Source of the DNA: an uncultured Bacteroidales bacterium
GTDB taxonomy: Bacteria > Bacteroidota > Bacteroidia > Bacteroidales > UBA932
Direction: 5' to 3'
DNA: 64,000 nt
Assembly (NCBI GenBank): GCA_900317845.1
Contig: ONII01000002.1
Coordinates: forward strand, 1-64,000
In this document: piece by piece, positions 48,717 to 57,088 of the stretch
Layout of the letters: each line of letters begins with the position of its first letter
How positions within the stretch are numbered: position 1 is the stretch's first letter
Translations under genes and position numbers: made by a program
The notes under the pieces: model-generated
What the model was told of the DNA's origin: nothing
Seen by the model: only the letters and a program-made list of their open reading frames with translations
Databases searched by the model: none

Positions 48717-50350
48717 GGCTTTTCTGTGGGTTCCAGGCGGGCGGCCTGCTTACGGTATACCTTGGCTGTATCCTCCTCTCCCAGTGCTTCCAGGACAGTG
48801 GCATAGTGCCGCAGGATAACGGCGCTGTCCTTGCCGCCATACAGCATGGCATGCTTGAAGAACGGCTTGGCTTCCAGGTCTTTGCCCATCAGATGCAGGA
48901 TCCAGGCAAAGGTGTCCAGATAGGTGGCATTGTCCGGTTCCGCCTCTACCGTTTTCTTGGACATGGTGTACGCTTTTTTGAGCTTTTTCCCTTCCAGGCT
49001 CAGGTAGTAGGCATAGTTATTCAGTACCGGCGCATAGGTCGGGTTCAGTTTAAGGGCTTTTTCATAGGCCTTGAAGGCCTGTTTGCTGTCTCCCATGGCA
49101 TGGTAGGCATCGCCCATCATGGAATAAGCGCCCAGCGCAACGGTTTTGTTCTTGCCATGCCGTTCCAGCACTTCTTTGCTATTCTTGACGATATCCTGAT
49201 AGGCCCCGAGCTCATAATTGGCCATGTTGGCATAGTCCAGGAACGCCAGTTCGTCAAAACGCCGGTACGCATCCATGGCGCGCGACTGGAGCTGCGCCCA
49301 GTCTTTCTGCAGCGACAGGTACTGGACATAGGTGGCGGTCTGGCCCAGGCTGGCAGGGAAACGGTCCGCTGCCTCGCGGAACCATTTGCCGGCCTCCGCC
49401 TCCCGTCCGGTGCCATAGTAATAACTGCCTACAGCGGCCAGCACGGTGCTGTCTCCGGGATGCACCTCTGCCGTCCTTTGCACCAGCCCGTCAAAGCCTT
49501 CCCGGTGCAGCTGCAGGATTTTGGGGTCGATGGCGCGGGTAAGATTGTTCAGGTACAGGGTTTTGCTGGCAGCGGGAATGTCCTCCGAGCCAAAGAATTT
49601 GTCCAGCGTCCGGAAGTACTCCGGATAGCGGCGGGTGTGTCGATACACCTCCGACATGCCCAGAATGGCGGGCATATAGCTGCTGTCCAGCGCCAGGGCC
49701 TCCTCATAGCGCACCTGCGCCAGGGAATCGGCAAAGTCCTGCACGTAATAGTCTCCCAGCATGGACAGGATGGTGGGGGAGGAGTACTGCTGGTTGAATG
49801 CCTCCAGCTGGGCGATGCCCTCCTCCTGCTTGCCCATGGCCGTGTAAATGTCGTACCGGGTGCGGGTGACTTCTTCCGAGGGGCCGCGCTGGGTCTCAAT
49901 ATCGGCAAGGGCAGTGAGCGCTTTCTCATACTCCTTCCGGGCCAGGTAAATGTCCAGCAGTTCGTATACGGCCGAATTTTTTTCCGGGAAGGCTTTGACC
50001 AGGGCTTCATATTCCGTCATGGCCTCTTCCGTGCGGTTTTGCATCAGGTACATGCGGCCTAGCAGGCGGCGGTACCAGAAATTGGTGCTGTCCAGCGCAA
50101 CTGCTTTTTTGAGCGATTTTTCCGCCGCATCCTTTTCCTGTGCCTGCCACTGCGTCTGTGCCAGGTAGTACCATACGGCATCGTTGTCGGGGGCGGCTAC
50201 AGAAAGGGCTTGCAGAATGTCCCGGGCACGCTGATACTGGCCGTTCCCGTACAAGGTAACGGCGTCAATTAAATTGCTTTCCAGGGATTGGGCCGGGGCC
50301 ACTACCGGAATCAGAAAAAACAGCGCAAGCGCCAGGACAGATCTTTTCAT
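48713..50350 (-). CDS. exported TPR-repeat protein
   Basis: The 545-residue periplasmic or outer-membrane-associated protein begins MKRSVLALALFFLIPVVAPA. It consists mainly of tetratricopeptide repeats (YGNGQYQRARDILQALSVAA, WYYLAQTQWQAQEKDAAEKS, AYEKALKLNPTYAPVLNNYA, YSLMGDAYHAMGDSKQAF-like blocks). The ATG at 50350 follows a matching promoter (50387-50356). Its stop overlaps the EnvC-like start (ATGA), suggesting it works with that factor in cell-wall or envelope assembly. From memory, Bacteroidetes often pair such TPR genes with envC. No enzymatic motif is present. Confidence 0.85.
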   Translation of the reverse strand: MKRSVLALALFFLIPVVAPAQSLESNLIDAVTLYGNGQYQRARDILQALSVAAPDNDAVWYYLAQTQWQAQEKDAAEKSLKKAVALDSTNFWYRRLLGRMYLMQNRTEEAMTEYEALVKAFPEKNSAVYELLDIYLARKEYEKALTALADIETQRGPSEEVTRTRYDIYTAMGKQEEGIAQLEAFNQQYSSPTILSMLGDYYVQDFADSLAQVRYEEALALDSSYMPAILGMSEVYRHTRRYPEYFRTLDKFFGSEDIPAASKTLYLNNLTRAIDPKILQLHREGFDGLVQRTAEVHPGDSTVLAAVGSYYYGTGREAEAGKWFREAADRFPASLGQTATYVQYLSLQKDWAQLQSRAMDAYRRFDELAFLDYANMANYELGAYQDIVKNSKEVLERHGKNKTVALGAYSMMGDAYHAMGDSKQAFKAYEKALKLNPTYAPVLNNYAYYLSLEGKKLKKAYTMSKKTVEAEPDNATYLDTFAWILHLMGKDLEAKPFFKHAMLYGGKDSAVILRHYATVLEALGEEDTAKVYRKQAARLEPTEKP

Positions 50351-50355
50351 CAGTA

Positions 50356-50387
50356 CAAAAATACGGGTTTTGTAAAAAACATACAAA
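50356..50387 (-). promoter_or_regulatory. promoter of the TPR/EnvC-like unit
   Basis: On the minus strand TTTG (50387-50384) lies 20 nt before TATTTTTG (50363-50356), giving a complete -33/-7 match 6 nt before the ATG. Confidence 0.6.
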
Positions 50388-50390
50388 TAA

Positions 50391-50422
50391 TTTGTTTTCT
50401 CCTCCCGTAACGCATAAATTTG
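50391..50422 (+). promoter_or_regulatory. promoter of the ECF sigma factor gene
   Basis: TTTG (50391-50394) is 20 nt before TAAATTTG (50415-50422). It is back to back with the minus-strand promoter. The transcript start near 50429 excludes a TTG at 50420 as translation start. Confidence 0.6.
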
Positions 50423-50449
50423 TGTAAGAAAAAACAAATTCCGGACCCG

Positions 50450-51043
50450 GTGAAACGTTTTTGGGAAAAACTGCATCTTATTACATGGACAAGGGACGAT
50501 GGGTCCCCTGCCGTGTCGTCTTCCCTGGAGCAGCTGGCTGCTGCCTGCCAGGAGGGTAACACGCAGGCCCAGAAGCAGTTGTTCGATGCCCTTTCTCCCA
50601 AAATGATGGCCCTGTGCCTGCGGTACATGGGCAGTCGGGAAGAGGCAGAGGATATTTTGCAGGAAGGGTTCATCACCCTGTTCACCAAAATAGACAGCTA
50701 CCAGGGAGCAGGCTCCTTTGAAGGCTGGGCAAGACGGATCTTTGTCAATACTGCACTCATGCATCTCAGACGCACGGATGCCCTGGGGCTCAGTGAGAAC
50801 CTGGAGGAGGCCCGCAGCCTGTTCACGCAGGAGGCCACGCCCGTGCAAAAGATGGGATACAGCGAGTTAATGCGGATGATTTCCACCCTTCCCCCCGACG
50901 CCAGGACCGTGTTTAACATGTATGTAGTGGAGGGTTACTCCCACAAGGAAATTGCCAAGGAATTGGGCTGTACAGAAGCCACGTCCCGTTCCAAGTTGCA
51001 AAGGGCCCGGCTCCGCTTGCAGGAAATGATGAAAGAATTGTAA
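50450..51043 (+). CDS. ECF-type RNA polymerase sigma factor
   Basis: This 197-residue sigma-70 family protein (ECF type) starts at GTG 50450, the first codon downstream of its own promoter, or possibly GTG 50513. Region 2 is EQLAAACQEGNTQAQKQLFD, ALCLRYMGSREEAEDILQEG and FEGWARRIFVNTALMHLRR. Region 4 is LMRMISTLPPDARTVFNMYV, EGYSHKEIAKELGCTEATSR and SKLQRARLRLQEMMKEL. The stop overlaps the ATG of a membrane gene (TAATG), whose product carries an anti-sigma-like N-terminus, a standard sigma/regulator pairing. The promoters it recognises cannot be read here. Confidence 0.92.
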   Translation: MKRFWEKLHLITWTRDDGSPAVSSSLEQLAAACQEGNTQAQKQLFDALSPKMMALCLRYMGSREEAEDILQEGFITLFTKIDSYQGAGSFEGWARRIFVNTALMHLRRTDALGLSENLEEARSLFTQEATPVQKMGYSELMRMISTLPPDARTVFNMYVVEGYSHKEIAKELGCTEATSRSKLQRARLRLQEMMKEL

Positions 51044-52218
51044 TGAAAGAGACCGAATTCGACATACAGGTAAGAAACCTCTTACAGAATGCGCAGGAAA
51101 GTGTGCCCCCTTCCGTGTGGGAGGGCGTGCAGGCGGGTCTGGCCCGCAAGCGCCGTGCTGCCGCATTCTGGCGTTGGGGGGGAGCCATAGCCGCTGCCGC
51201 CGCCATCCTTTCCGGCGTGGTACTCCTGTGGCCGCGTGCAGAGCAAGAACATTCTAACCCTATTATATTGGCGGAAACTCCGTCGGAAGCCCTTCCGGAG
51301 GCCCCCGTGGCACGGGAGGAACTCCTTCCGGCGGAGGAAAGCGCCGCCCCTGCCGCCCGGCCGGTCCATCGTCCCTTGCGCCTGGCACAGGTGACTCAGA
51401 AGGCCGCCCCCGTGGCGGAAGAAAGCAGCCCTGTGGCGGAGAAGCCTGCCCCGGCCGTGGCAGAAAGCGTTCCTGTGGCGGAAGAAAGCACGCCCGTAAC
51501 CGCGTCCCAGGAAGCGGAAGATCCCACCGTGTTCAACCGGCTGGCCTATGAAGAAAGCAGGCAGCAGTTTGCCCAAGTGTGGTCCATGGATGTTTCCGGC
51601 AACCTGGAAGACAAACGCCGCAGCACGATCTCCTCGCTTGCGCCCCGCCACTACAGCGCGCCGCCGATGGGGGCCGCGGAAGGCATCTACAATGAGAATC
51701 CGGAGGTAAGCTTCAGCCTGCCGTTCTCCGTGGGGGTGGGCCTCAACTGGCAGTTTGCCCGGAATTGGGCGGTGGGCGCGGGCCTTCGCTACACCAACCT
51801 CAGCCGTACGTTCGTTGGGGATTATAAAGGCGATGGCTTTGTGCTGCCGCAAACGGATATCGACAACCACCAGCACTGGCTGGGCATTCCCGTGAATGTG
51901 TATTATGCGTTTGTGAACACCCATCGCTGGCGCGTGCATGTGTTCACCGGCGGCAGCATGGAGTTTTTGGTCGACAACGACTACCTGGTGCATGGCGTCC
52001 AGAAAGACATCCATTACCATCAGCGGGGCACCCGTCCGCAATTCTCCGCCGGCCTGGGTGTGGGGGTAGAATTCAAAATCACGCCCTGGCTGGGCCTGTA
52101 CCTGGATCCTTCCTTCCGCTATTACTTCCGCCCGGACCTCCAGCCCCGCTCGCTGCGCACCATCCAGCCCCTCCGCTTCGACCTGGAAGCCGGCCTCCGC
52201 TTCAGCTTAGGAAAATAA
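51043..52218 (+). CDS. anti-sigma-like membrane protein fused to an outer-membrane barrel
   Basis: The 391-residue protein has three parts. A cytoplasmic N-terminus of about 42 residues (ETEFDIQVRNLLQNAQESVP) resembles short anti-sigma segments. One transmembrane helix lies at about 45-63 (GGAIAAAAAILSGVVLLWP). Next comes a long Pro/Ala/Glu-rich spacer (about 68-165) with repeats of the VAEES/VAEKPA type. Residues about 200-391 are strand-rich, ending LRFDLEAGLRFSLGK, as in small outer-membrane barrels. An inner-membrane anchor, a periplasm-spanning linker and a barrel in one chain suggest a link across the envelope that could sense barrel assembly and release the sigma factor. The function is inferred from layout and from the overlap with the sigma gene. 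Confidence 0.75.
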   Translation: MKETEFDIQVRNLLQNAQESVPPSVWEGVQAGLARKRRAAAFWRWGGAIAAAAAILSGVVLLWPRAEQEHSNPIILAETPSEALPEAPVAREELLPAEESAAPAARPVHRPLRLAQVTQKAAPVAEESSPVAEKPAPAVAESVPVAEESTPVTASQEAEDPTVFNRLAYEESRQQFAQVWSMDVSGNLEDKRRSTISSLAPRHYSAPPMGAAEGIYNENPEVSFSLPFSVGVGLNWQFARNWAVGAGLRYTNLSRTFVGDYKGDGFVLPQTDIDNHQHWLGIPVNVYYAFVNTHRWRVHVFTGGSMEFLVDNDYLVHGVQKDIHYHQRGTRPQFSAGLGVGVEFKITPWLGLYLDPSFRYYFRPDLQPRSLRTIQPLRFDLEAGLRFSLGK

Positions 52219-52220
52219 CT

Positions 52221-52727
52221 TTATCGTAGCGGTTTCAGTGCTACCGTGCCGGGGATATCGTCCTTGGGCGGTTCGCCGTGGAGGTAGATGATACGCTGGT
52301 TGGGGCTGCCGCGGAACAGCAGGTCCGTGTCCCGCTGCTCCAGGATGAAGGGGCCGTCTACCAGGACGTCCAGGTAGGGGAGCAGCATGGAGAGTTTCTC
52401 CGAGGCTTGAATCTCTTCCAACGTAAAGCCGGTCCAGCACCAGATGGTTTTGGAGGTCTCCTCCTTGATGCGCCGGGCCAGTTCCGTGAAGGCCTCCACC
52501 TGGTAGAACGGATCTCCGCCGGAAAAGGAGACGTCCGAGAGGTCGTCGGCCTTTACAATCTCCAGCAGCTCTTCTACGTCCATCTCTTTGCCGCCCTTGA
52601 AATCCCAGCTTTGGGGGTTGTGGCAGCCCTTGCAGGCGTGCTTGCATCCCGCACAATAGATGGACGTGCGGAATCCGGGCCCGTCGGCCATCGTCTGGTG
52701 TAGAATATCTAGAACACGAATTTTCAT
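52221..52727 (-). CDS. nrdG: anaerobic ribonucleotide reductase activating protein (radical SAM)
   Basis: The 168-residue radical SAM enzyme installs the glycyl radical in NrdD. It has the cluster motif CAGCKHACKGC containing CxxxCxxC, GCHNPQSWDF, then DVSFSGGDPFYQ and WCWTGFTLEEI. The ATG at 52727 sits 1 nt after the nrdD stop. The product works only without oxygen, consistent with strict anaerobiosis. Confidence 0.94.
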   Translation of the reverse strand: MKIRVLDILHQTMADGPGFRTSIYCAGCKHACKGCHNPQSWDFKGGKEMDVEELLEIVKADDLSDVSFSGGDPFYQVEAFTELARRIKEETSKTIWCWTGFTLEEIQASEKLSMLLPYLDVLVDGPFILEQRDTDLLFRGSPNQRIIYLHGEPPKDDIPGTVALKPLR

Positions 52728-52728
52728 G

Positions 52729-54936
52729 CTATTTGTGTACCACACGGTCGTGGAGCTCTGCCAGCTTGCCGCCGTTCCAGCGGTCCGTGGTGCCCACCAG
52801 GTAGCCGGTGATGCGCTGCAGGGTGTCAATGTGGTGGCCATGGCAGTGCGGGCACTCGGTGAGGCCTTCCTGAGAGTTTTCGTAGCCGCAGTCCAGGCAG
52901 CGGTTGCGGTTGTGGTTCACGGAGCCGTAGCCAATGTTGTACTTGTCCATGAGGTCCACGATGCGCATGATGGCCTCCGGGTTGTGGGTGGCGTCGCCGT
53001 CAATTTCCACGTAGAAGATGTGGCCGGCGCCCTCGTACTGGTGGTACGGGCCTTCAATCTTGGCCTTGTGCTCCGGCGTGCAGTGGTAGTACACCGGCAC
53101 GTGGCTGGAGTTGGTGTAGTAGTCCTTGTCCGTGATGCCGGGCAGGATACCGAAGGTCTTTTTGTCGCGCTTGGTGAACTTGCCGGCCAGGCCTTCTGCG
53201 GGCGTGGCGAAGCAGGAATAGTTGTGCTGATACTTCTCGCTGAAGCCGTTGATCTTGTCCTTCATGAAGGAGACAATCCGCAGACCCAGCTCCTGGGCTT
53301 CTTCGCTTTCACCGTGGTGCTTGCCCACAAGGGCGATCAGGCATTCGGCCAGGCCGATAAAGCCGATGGCCAGCGTACCCTGGTTGATGACGCTCTCGAT
53401 GGTGTCGTTGGGCTCCAGCTTGCCGCTGCCCAGCCACAGGCCGTTCATCAGCAGCGGGAACTGCTTCTTGAGGGCGGTCTTCTGGAACTGGAAGCGTTCG
53501 TCCAGCTGGCGGGCGCTAATCTCCAGGGCCCAGTCCAGGCGCTCGAAGAACTTGCCGATGCGCTGCTCCTTGTCCTTGATGCCCATGCACTCGATGGCCA
53601 GCTTCACGATGTTGATGGTGGTGAAGCTCAGGTTGCCACGGCCGATAGAGGTCTTGGGGCCGAAGCGGTTGTCGTACACGCGGGTGCGGCAGCCCATGGT
53701 GGCAACCTCGTGGATGTAGCGCTTGGGGTCGTCTGCCTTCCACTCCGGATCCTGGTTGTAGGTGGCATCCAGATTGAGGAAGTTGGGGAAGAAGCGGCGG
53801 GCGCTCACCTTGCAGGCGAACTTGTACAGGTCATAGTTGGGGTCCTCCGGGAGGTAGCTCACGCCCTTCTTCTTTTTCCAGATTTGGATGGGGAAGATGG
53901 CGGTGGAACCGTTGCCCACACCTTCATAGGTGGTGTTCAGGATTTCACGGATGATGCAGCGGCCCTCTGCAGATGTGTCCGTACCATAGTTGATGGATGA
54001 GAAAACCACCTGGTTGCCGCCGCGGCTGTGGATGGTGTTCATGTTGTGCACGAACGCTTCCATGGCCTGGTGCACACGGCCTACGGTCTGGTTGATGGCG
54101 TGCTGGAAAGCACGGTCCTTACCCTGCAGACCGGTGAGGTCACGCTTAAGATAGTCGTCGATGTGGGCGGTTTTGAGATCGCTGTAGTCTGCGTTCTCCA
54201 TGTCGCTCACTTTGTCCACTTCTTCCTCGAAGGTCTTGTGCACGTAGGGGGCCAGATAGAAGTCGAAGGCGGGGATGGCCTGACCGCCGTGCATCTCGTT
54301 CTGCACGGTTTCCATGGAGATGCAGGCCAGCACGCTGGCGGTCTCGATGCGCTTGGCGGGACGGGACTCCCCGTGGCCGGCGCGCAAACCATGCTCCAGG
54401 ATAAGATCCAGCGGGTGCTGGATGCAGGTGAGGCTCTTGGTGGGATAATAGTCTTTGTCGTGGACGTGGATGTAGTTGCCGGCCACGGCCTCGCGGACAG
54501 GGTCGCTCAGGAGGCACTCGTCCACATAGCTCTTGGTGGCCTCCGAGGCGAACTTCATCATCATGCCCGCAGGGGTGTCTGCGTTCATGTTGGCGTTCTC
54601 GCGGGTGATATCGTTGGCCTGGGCCTGGATGATGGTCTCGAAGATTTCGTTGCTCTTGGCCTTGCGGGCGATATTCCGCTTGTTGCGGTAGCGGATATAC
54701 TCCTTGGCCACCTCCTGACGGGGGCTGTTCATGAGGTGGTTCTCCACCACGTCCTGAATTTCTTCCACGGTCATCTCCTCTTTGTCCAGTTCGGAGATGG
54801 CTTTGGCGATTTGAGCGGCCAGTACAATGTCTTCACCGCTTTCCGTTACGTCCATCGCTTTGAGGATGGCTGCTACAATTTTCTGGTTATTAAAGTCGAC
54901 ACGACGCCCGTCGCGTTTGAGTACACGTTTTACCAT
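52729..54936 (-). CDS. nrdD: anaerobic (class III) ribonucleoside-triphosphate reductase
   Basis: The 735-residue catalytic subunit reduces NTPs to dNTPs. An ATP-cone spans about 1-95 (MVKRVLKRDGRRVDFNNQKI). The core has GNYIHVHDKDYY, SRGGNQVVFSSINYGTDTS and CFATPAEGLAGKF. The C-terminal zinc site is CLDCGYENSQEGLTECPHCH, and RITGYLVGTTDRWNGGK holds the glycyl-radical Gly. The length is normal. nrdG follows directly. The 230-nt upstream region holds a -7-like TAACTTTG and a bipartite palindrome. Confidence 0.96.
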   Translation of the reverse strand: MVKRVLKRDGRRVDFNNQKIVAAILKAMDVTESGEDIVLAAQIAKAISELDKEEMTVEEIQDVVENHLMNSPRQEVAKEYIRYRNKRNIARKAKSNEIFETIIQAQANDITRENANMNADTPAGMMMKFASEATKSYVDECLLSDPVREAVAGNYIHVHDKDYYPTKSLTCIQHPLDLILEHGLRAGHGESRPAKRIETASVLACISMETVQNEMHGGQAIPAFDFYLAPYVHKTFEEEVDKVSDMENADYSDLKTAHIDDYLKRDLTGLQGKDRAFQHAINQTVGRVHQAMEAFVHNMNTIHSRGGNQVVFSSINYGTDTSAEGRCIIREILNTTYEGVGNGSTAIFPIQIWKKKKGVSYLPEDPNYDLYKFACKVSARRFFPNFLNLDATYNQDPEWKADDPKRYIHEVATMGCRTRVYDNRFGPKTSIGRGNLSFTTINIVKLAIECMGIKDKEQRIGKFFERLDWALEISARQLDERFQFQKTALKKQFPLLMNGLWLGSGKLEPNDTIESVINQGTLAIGFIGLAECLIALVGKHHGESEEAQELGLRIVSFMKDKINGFSEKYQHNYSCFATPAEGLAGKFTKRDKKTFGILPGITDKDYYTNSSHVPVYYHCTPEHKAKIEGPYHQYEGAGHIFYVEIDGDATHNPEAIMRIVDLMDKYNIGYGSVNHNRNRCLDCGYENSQEGLTECPHCHGHHIDTLQRITGYLVGTTDRWNGGKLAELHDRVVHK

Positions 54937-54986
54937 AAGGCTAGTATTTTTCGGTTTAAGGTGCGGCCGGATTGCGGCTGCAAGGA

Positions 54987-54994
54987 CAAAGTTA
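54987..54994 (-). promoter_or_regulatory. -7 element (TAACTTTG) of nrdDG
   Basis: TAACTTTG on the minus strand, 51 nt upstream of the nrdD ATG, implies a leader of about 45 nt. Confidence 0.5.
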
Positions 54995-55048
54995 AATAAT
55001 TAGTTTTGACTTATGAAAACTTTTGTCCAAAAAAGTTATTAACAATAG

Positions 55049-55090
55049 ACGCATCCGCGTGTTAATATGCTGATTAACAAGCAGATGCGT
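55049..55090. promoter_or_regulatory. bipartite palindrome upstream of nrdDG
   Basis: ACGCATC (55049) and GATGCGT (55084-55090) flank TGTTAAT (55060) and ATTAACA (55073-55079). The result is a 42-nt symmetrical structure with 7+7 paired bases, a 4x4 internal loop and a 6-nt centre. It lies between the end of the phosphopantetheinyl transferase gene and the nrdDG -7 element. It could be an operator for oxygen- or nucleotide-responsive control, or a terminator of the upstream gene; no long T-run adjoins it. Confidence 0.5.
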
Positions 55091-55166
55091 TATTATCTAA
55101 TTTATAAAAGTTCTAAAGTAGAACTATTTTGTTTCTTTCCGGGGAAAGTTTTCAACAGCGGACAAA

Positions 55167-55805
55167 CTAGTCCCCTACAACCCACACCAGCACGTGCCGG
55201 TCGAAGGTCATGTACTCCAGGTCGAACTCTTCTTCGTCGCCGTCCTTGTCCACAAAGGTGGCCTCTAGTTCACCCTCTCCGCGGGGGCGGAAACGCTCAA
55301 TCTCGATCTGCTCCGCGAAGTCCACGTTGTAGCGGCTCAGGAGTTTGAAGATGGCCTCTTTGGCGCACCAGTAGATGGCCAGCTGCTCGTTGCGTTTATC
55401 GTCCTCCAGATCGTCAATCTCTTCCTCGCTCAGGGCCTTCTTTTCCACGGCGGAAAAGTCCCGGTCCAGCGACTCTACGTCTATGCCGCAGTCTTCTTCA
55501 TCGTGCAGGATAACCGCCACGTATTTGTCTGTATGGGTGATGGAAATGTTTACCGGGTTGTTCTCCAGGTAGGGTTTGCCGTTGTCGTGGTGGCTCAGGT
55601 ACACTTTCTCGTCAAAGAGGGTGTTCAGGAGGGCGCGCACGGCCAGCCGCTGTTTGCGCAGGGATTCGCTGCGGATGAACGAGATTTCTTCCATCTCGTC
55701 CGTGGGGGTGGCGGCCAGCTTGACCAGCGCCTCCTCCGATTCGGTGATTTGCCACACGCCGATGGTGGCTTCGTTCTCGAGTTTCTTCTTTAAATACAGG
55801 CCCAT
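55167..55805 (-). CDS. 4'-phosphopantetheinyl transferase superfamily protein
   Basis: The 212-residue cytoplasmic enzyme transfers phosphopantetheine from CoA to a carrier-protein Ser. Family motifs are NISITHTDKYVAVIL, CGIDVESLDRDF (GID metal ligand) and YWCAKEAIFKLL (WxxKEA). The length is typical of Sfp/AcpT-like enzymes. The C-terminus is acidic (EATFVDKDGDEEEFDLEYM). The ATG at 55805 lies 20 nt beyond a strong hairpin terminator that ends the upstream small RNA or leader. Confidence 0.88.
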   Translation of the reverse strand: MGLYLKKKLENEATIGVWQITESEEALVKLAATPTDEMEEISFIRSESLRKQRLAVRALLNTLFDEKVYLSHHDNGKPYLENNPVNISITHTDKYVAVILHDEEDCGIDVESLDRDFSAVEKKALSEEEIDDLEDDKRNEQLAIYWCAKEAIFKLLSRYNVDFAEQIEIERFRPRGEGELEATFVDKDGDEEEFDLEYMTFDRHVLVWVVGD

Positions 55806-55825
55806 ATAAGGTGGTTTCGAACGAC

Positions 55826-55971
55826 AACACAAAAGCCGCCGGATGCCCGCGGGCACCGGTTCCCTTTTATTATCAAATGTATAATCGCAACAGAGGGTCG
55901 TCTGAACCGACGACCGTTACCTGGTTAGATTTTACCTGACTGGGAGGCTCCATGTTAATCGTTACAATATA
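55826..55971 (-). ncRNA. candidate small RNA or structured leader with its own promoter and terminator
   Basis: A well-formed promoter (TTTG, 21 nt, TATCTTTG at 56010-55978) predicts a start near 55971. The following roughly 145 nt contain no sensible ORF. They include a perfect 7-bp hairpin GGTCGTC/GACGACC (55896-55915) and end with a GC-rich hairpin (55839-55859, CCGG...TGCCCGCGGGCA...CCGG) followed by TTTTGTGTT, i.e. a rho-independent terminator. It may be an independent sRNA or an attenuated leader of the phosphopantetheinyl transferase gene 20 nt downstream. I do not recognise a named RNA family with confidence. Confidence 0.55.
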
Positions 55972-55977
55972 TCGGCA

Positions 55978-56010
55978 CAAAGATAACGCATTTTTTGCAA
56001 TTCCAACAAA
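55978..56010 (-). promoter_or_regulatory. promoter of the candidate small RNA
   Basis: On the minus strand TTTG (56010-56007) is 21 nt from TATCTTTG (55985-55978), one of the best consensus matches in the window. Confidence 0.65.
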
Positions 56011-56028
56011 TCTTTCCGGGGAATTTCG

Positions 56029-56036
56029 TATCTTTG
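56029..56036 (+). promoter_or_regulatory. -7 element (TATCTTTG) of mdh
   Basis: TATCTTTG lies 61 nt before the mdh ATG at 56098, so the leader contains the palindromic repeat at 56045-56080. Confidence 0.6.
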
Positions 56037-56044
56037 CACTCCTG

Positions 56045-56080
56045 AATGACACTTGTCATTCTGAGAGAAACGAAGAATCT
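56045..56080. repeat. REP-like palindromic element in the mdh leader
   Basis: AATGACA (56045-56051) and TGTCATT (56054-56060) form the centre, followed by CTGAGAGAAACGAAGAATCT. The arrangement matches the element found inside sufD at 27811-27870, so both are copies of one repeat family. Confidence 0.65.
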
Positions 56081-56097
56081 ACTAATTATACAATATC

Positions 56098-57084
56098 ATG
56101 AAGTTTCTTACTGACGAAAAGCTCCTCATTGTCGGCGCAGCCGGCATGATTGGCTCCAACATGGCCCAGACGGCCGCTATGCTCGGTCTTACCCCCAACA
56201 TCTGCCTGTACGATATCTTCGAACCCGGTCTTAAGGGTGTTCTGGCAGAGATGGATCACTGCGCCTTCGAGGGCATCAACCTCACGGCCACCATCGACCC
56301 CGCAGAGGCATTCACGGGTGCCAAGTACATCGTTTCCGCCGGCGGCGCTCCCCGTAAGGAGGGCATGACCCGCGAAGACCTTCTCAAAGGCAACTGCCAG
56401 ATTGCTGCCGAATTCGGCGACAACATCAAGAAGTACTGCCCGGATGCCAAGTTCGTGGTGGTTATCTTCAACCCGGCGGATGTAACCGCCCTCACCGCCC
56501 TCATCCACTCCGGCCTCAAGCCGTCCCAGCTCACTTCGCTGGCCGCTCTGGACAGCACCCGTCTGCAGGAAGCCCTGGCCCAGGAGTTCGGCGTACAGCA
56601 GTGCAAAGTTACCGGTGCCCACACCTACGGTGGTCACGGTGAGGCCATGGCCGTATTCGCCTCCCAGGTGAAGATTGACGGCAAGCCCCTCGCAGAGATG
56701 GGCCTGAGCGAAGAACGCTTCGCCGAAATCAAGCACAACACCATTCAAGGCGGTTCCAACATCATCAAGCTCCGTGGCCGCAGCTCCTTCCAGAGCCCCG
56801 CTTACCAGGCCGTGAAGATGATCGAAGCCTCCATGGGCGGCGACAAATTCACCTGGCCTGCCGGCACTTACGTGAACGAGGGCAAGTACAAGAACGTGAT
56901 GATGGCCATGCCCACCACCATCGACGCCACCGGTTGCCACTTCACCGCTCCTAAGGGTACGGCAGAGGAAATGGCCGCACTGGACGCCTCCTACGAGCAC
57001 CTGGTAAAGATGCGCGACGAGATTATCTCCCTGGGTATCGTTCCCGCTACCAAGGACTGGAACACCATGAACGCCAACCTGTAA
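56098..57084 (+). CDS. mdh: malate dehydrogenase
   Basis: This 328-residue NAD-dependent enzyme of the lactate/malate dehydrogenase family interconverts malate and oxaloacetate. In a fermenting Bacteroidales it feeds the fumarate/succinate branch. The Rossmann glycine motif LLIVGAAGMIGSNM, the mobile loop APRKEGMTREDLLKGN with substrate-binding Arg residues, NPADVTALTAL and the catalytic His region KVTGAHTYGGHGEAM are present. The length is normal. The downstream serine dehydratase gene begins 4 nt after the stop. Confidence 0.94.
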   Translation: MKFLTDEKLLIVGAAGMIGSNMAQTAAMLGLTPNICLYDIFEPGLKGVLAEMDHCAFEGINLTATIDPAEAFTGAKYIVSAGGAPRKEGMTREDLLKGNCQIAAEFGDNIKKYCPDAKFVVVIFNPADVTALTALIHSGLKPSQLTSLAALDSTRLQEALAQEFGVQQCKVTGAHTYGGHGEAMAVFASQVKIDGKPLAEMGLSEERFAEIKHNTIQGGSNIIKLRGRSSFQSPAYQAVKMIEASMGGDKFTWPAGTYVNEGKYKNVMMAMPTTIDATGCHFTAPKGTAEEMAALDASYEHLVKMRDEIISLGIVPATKDWNTMNANL

Positions 57085-57088
57085 GGCT

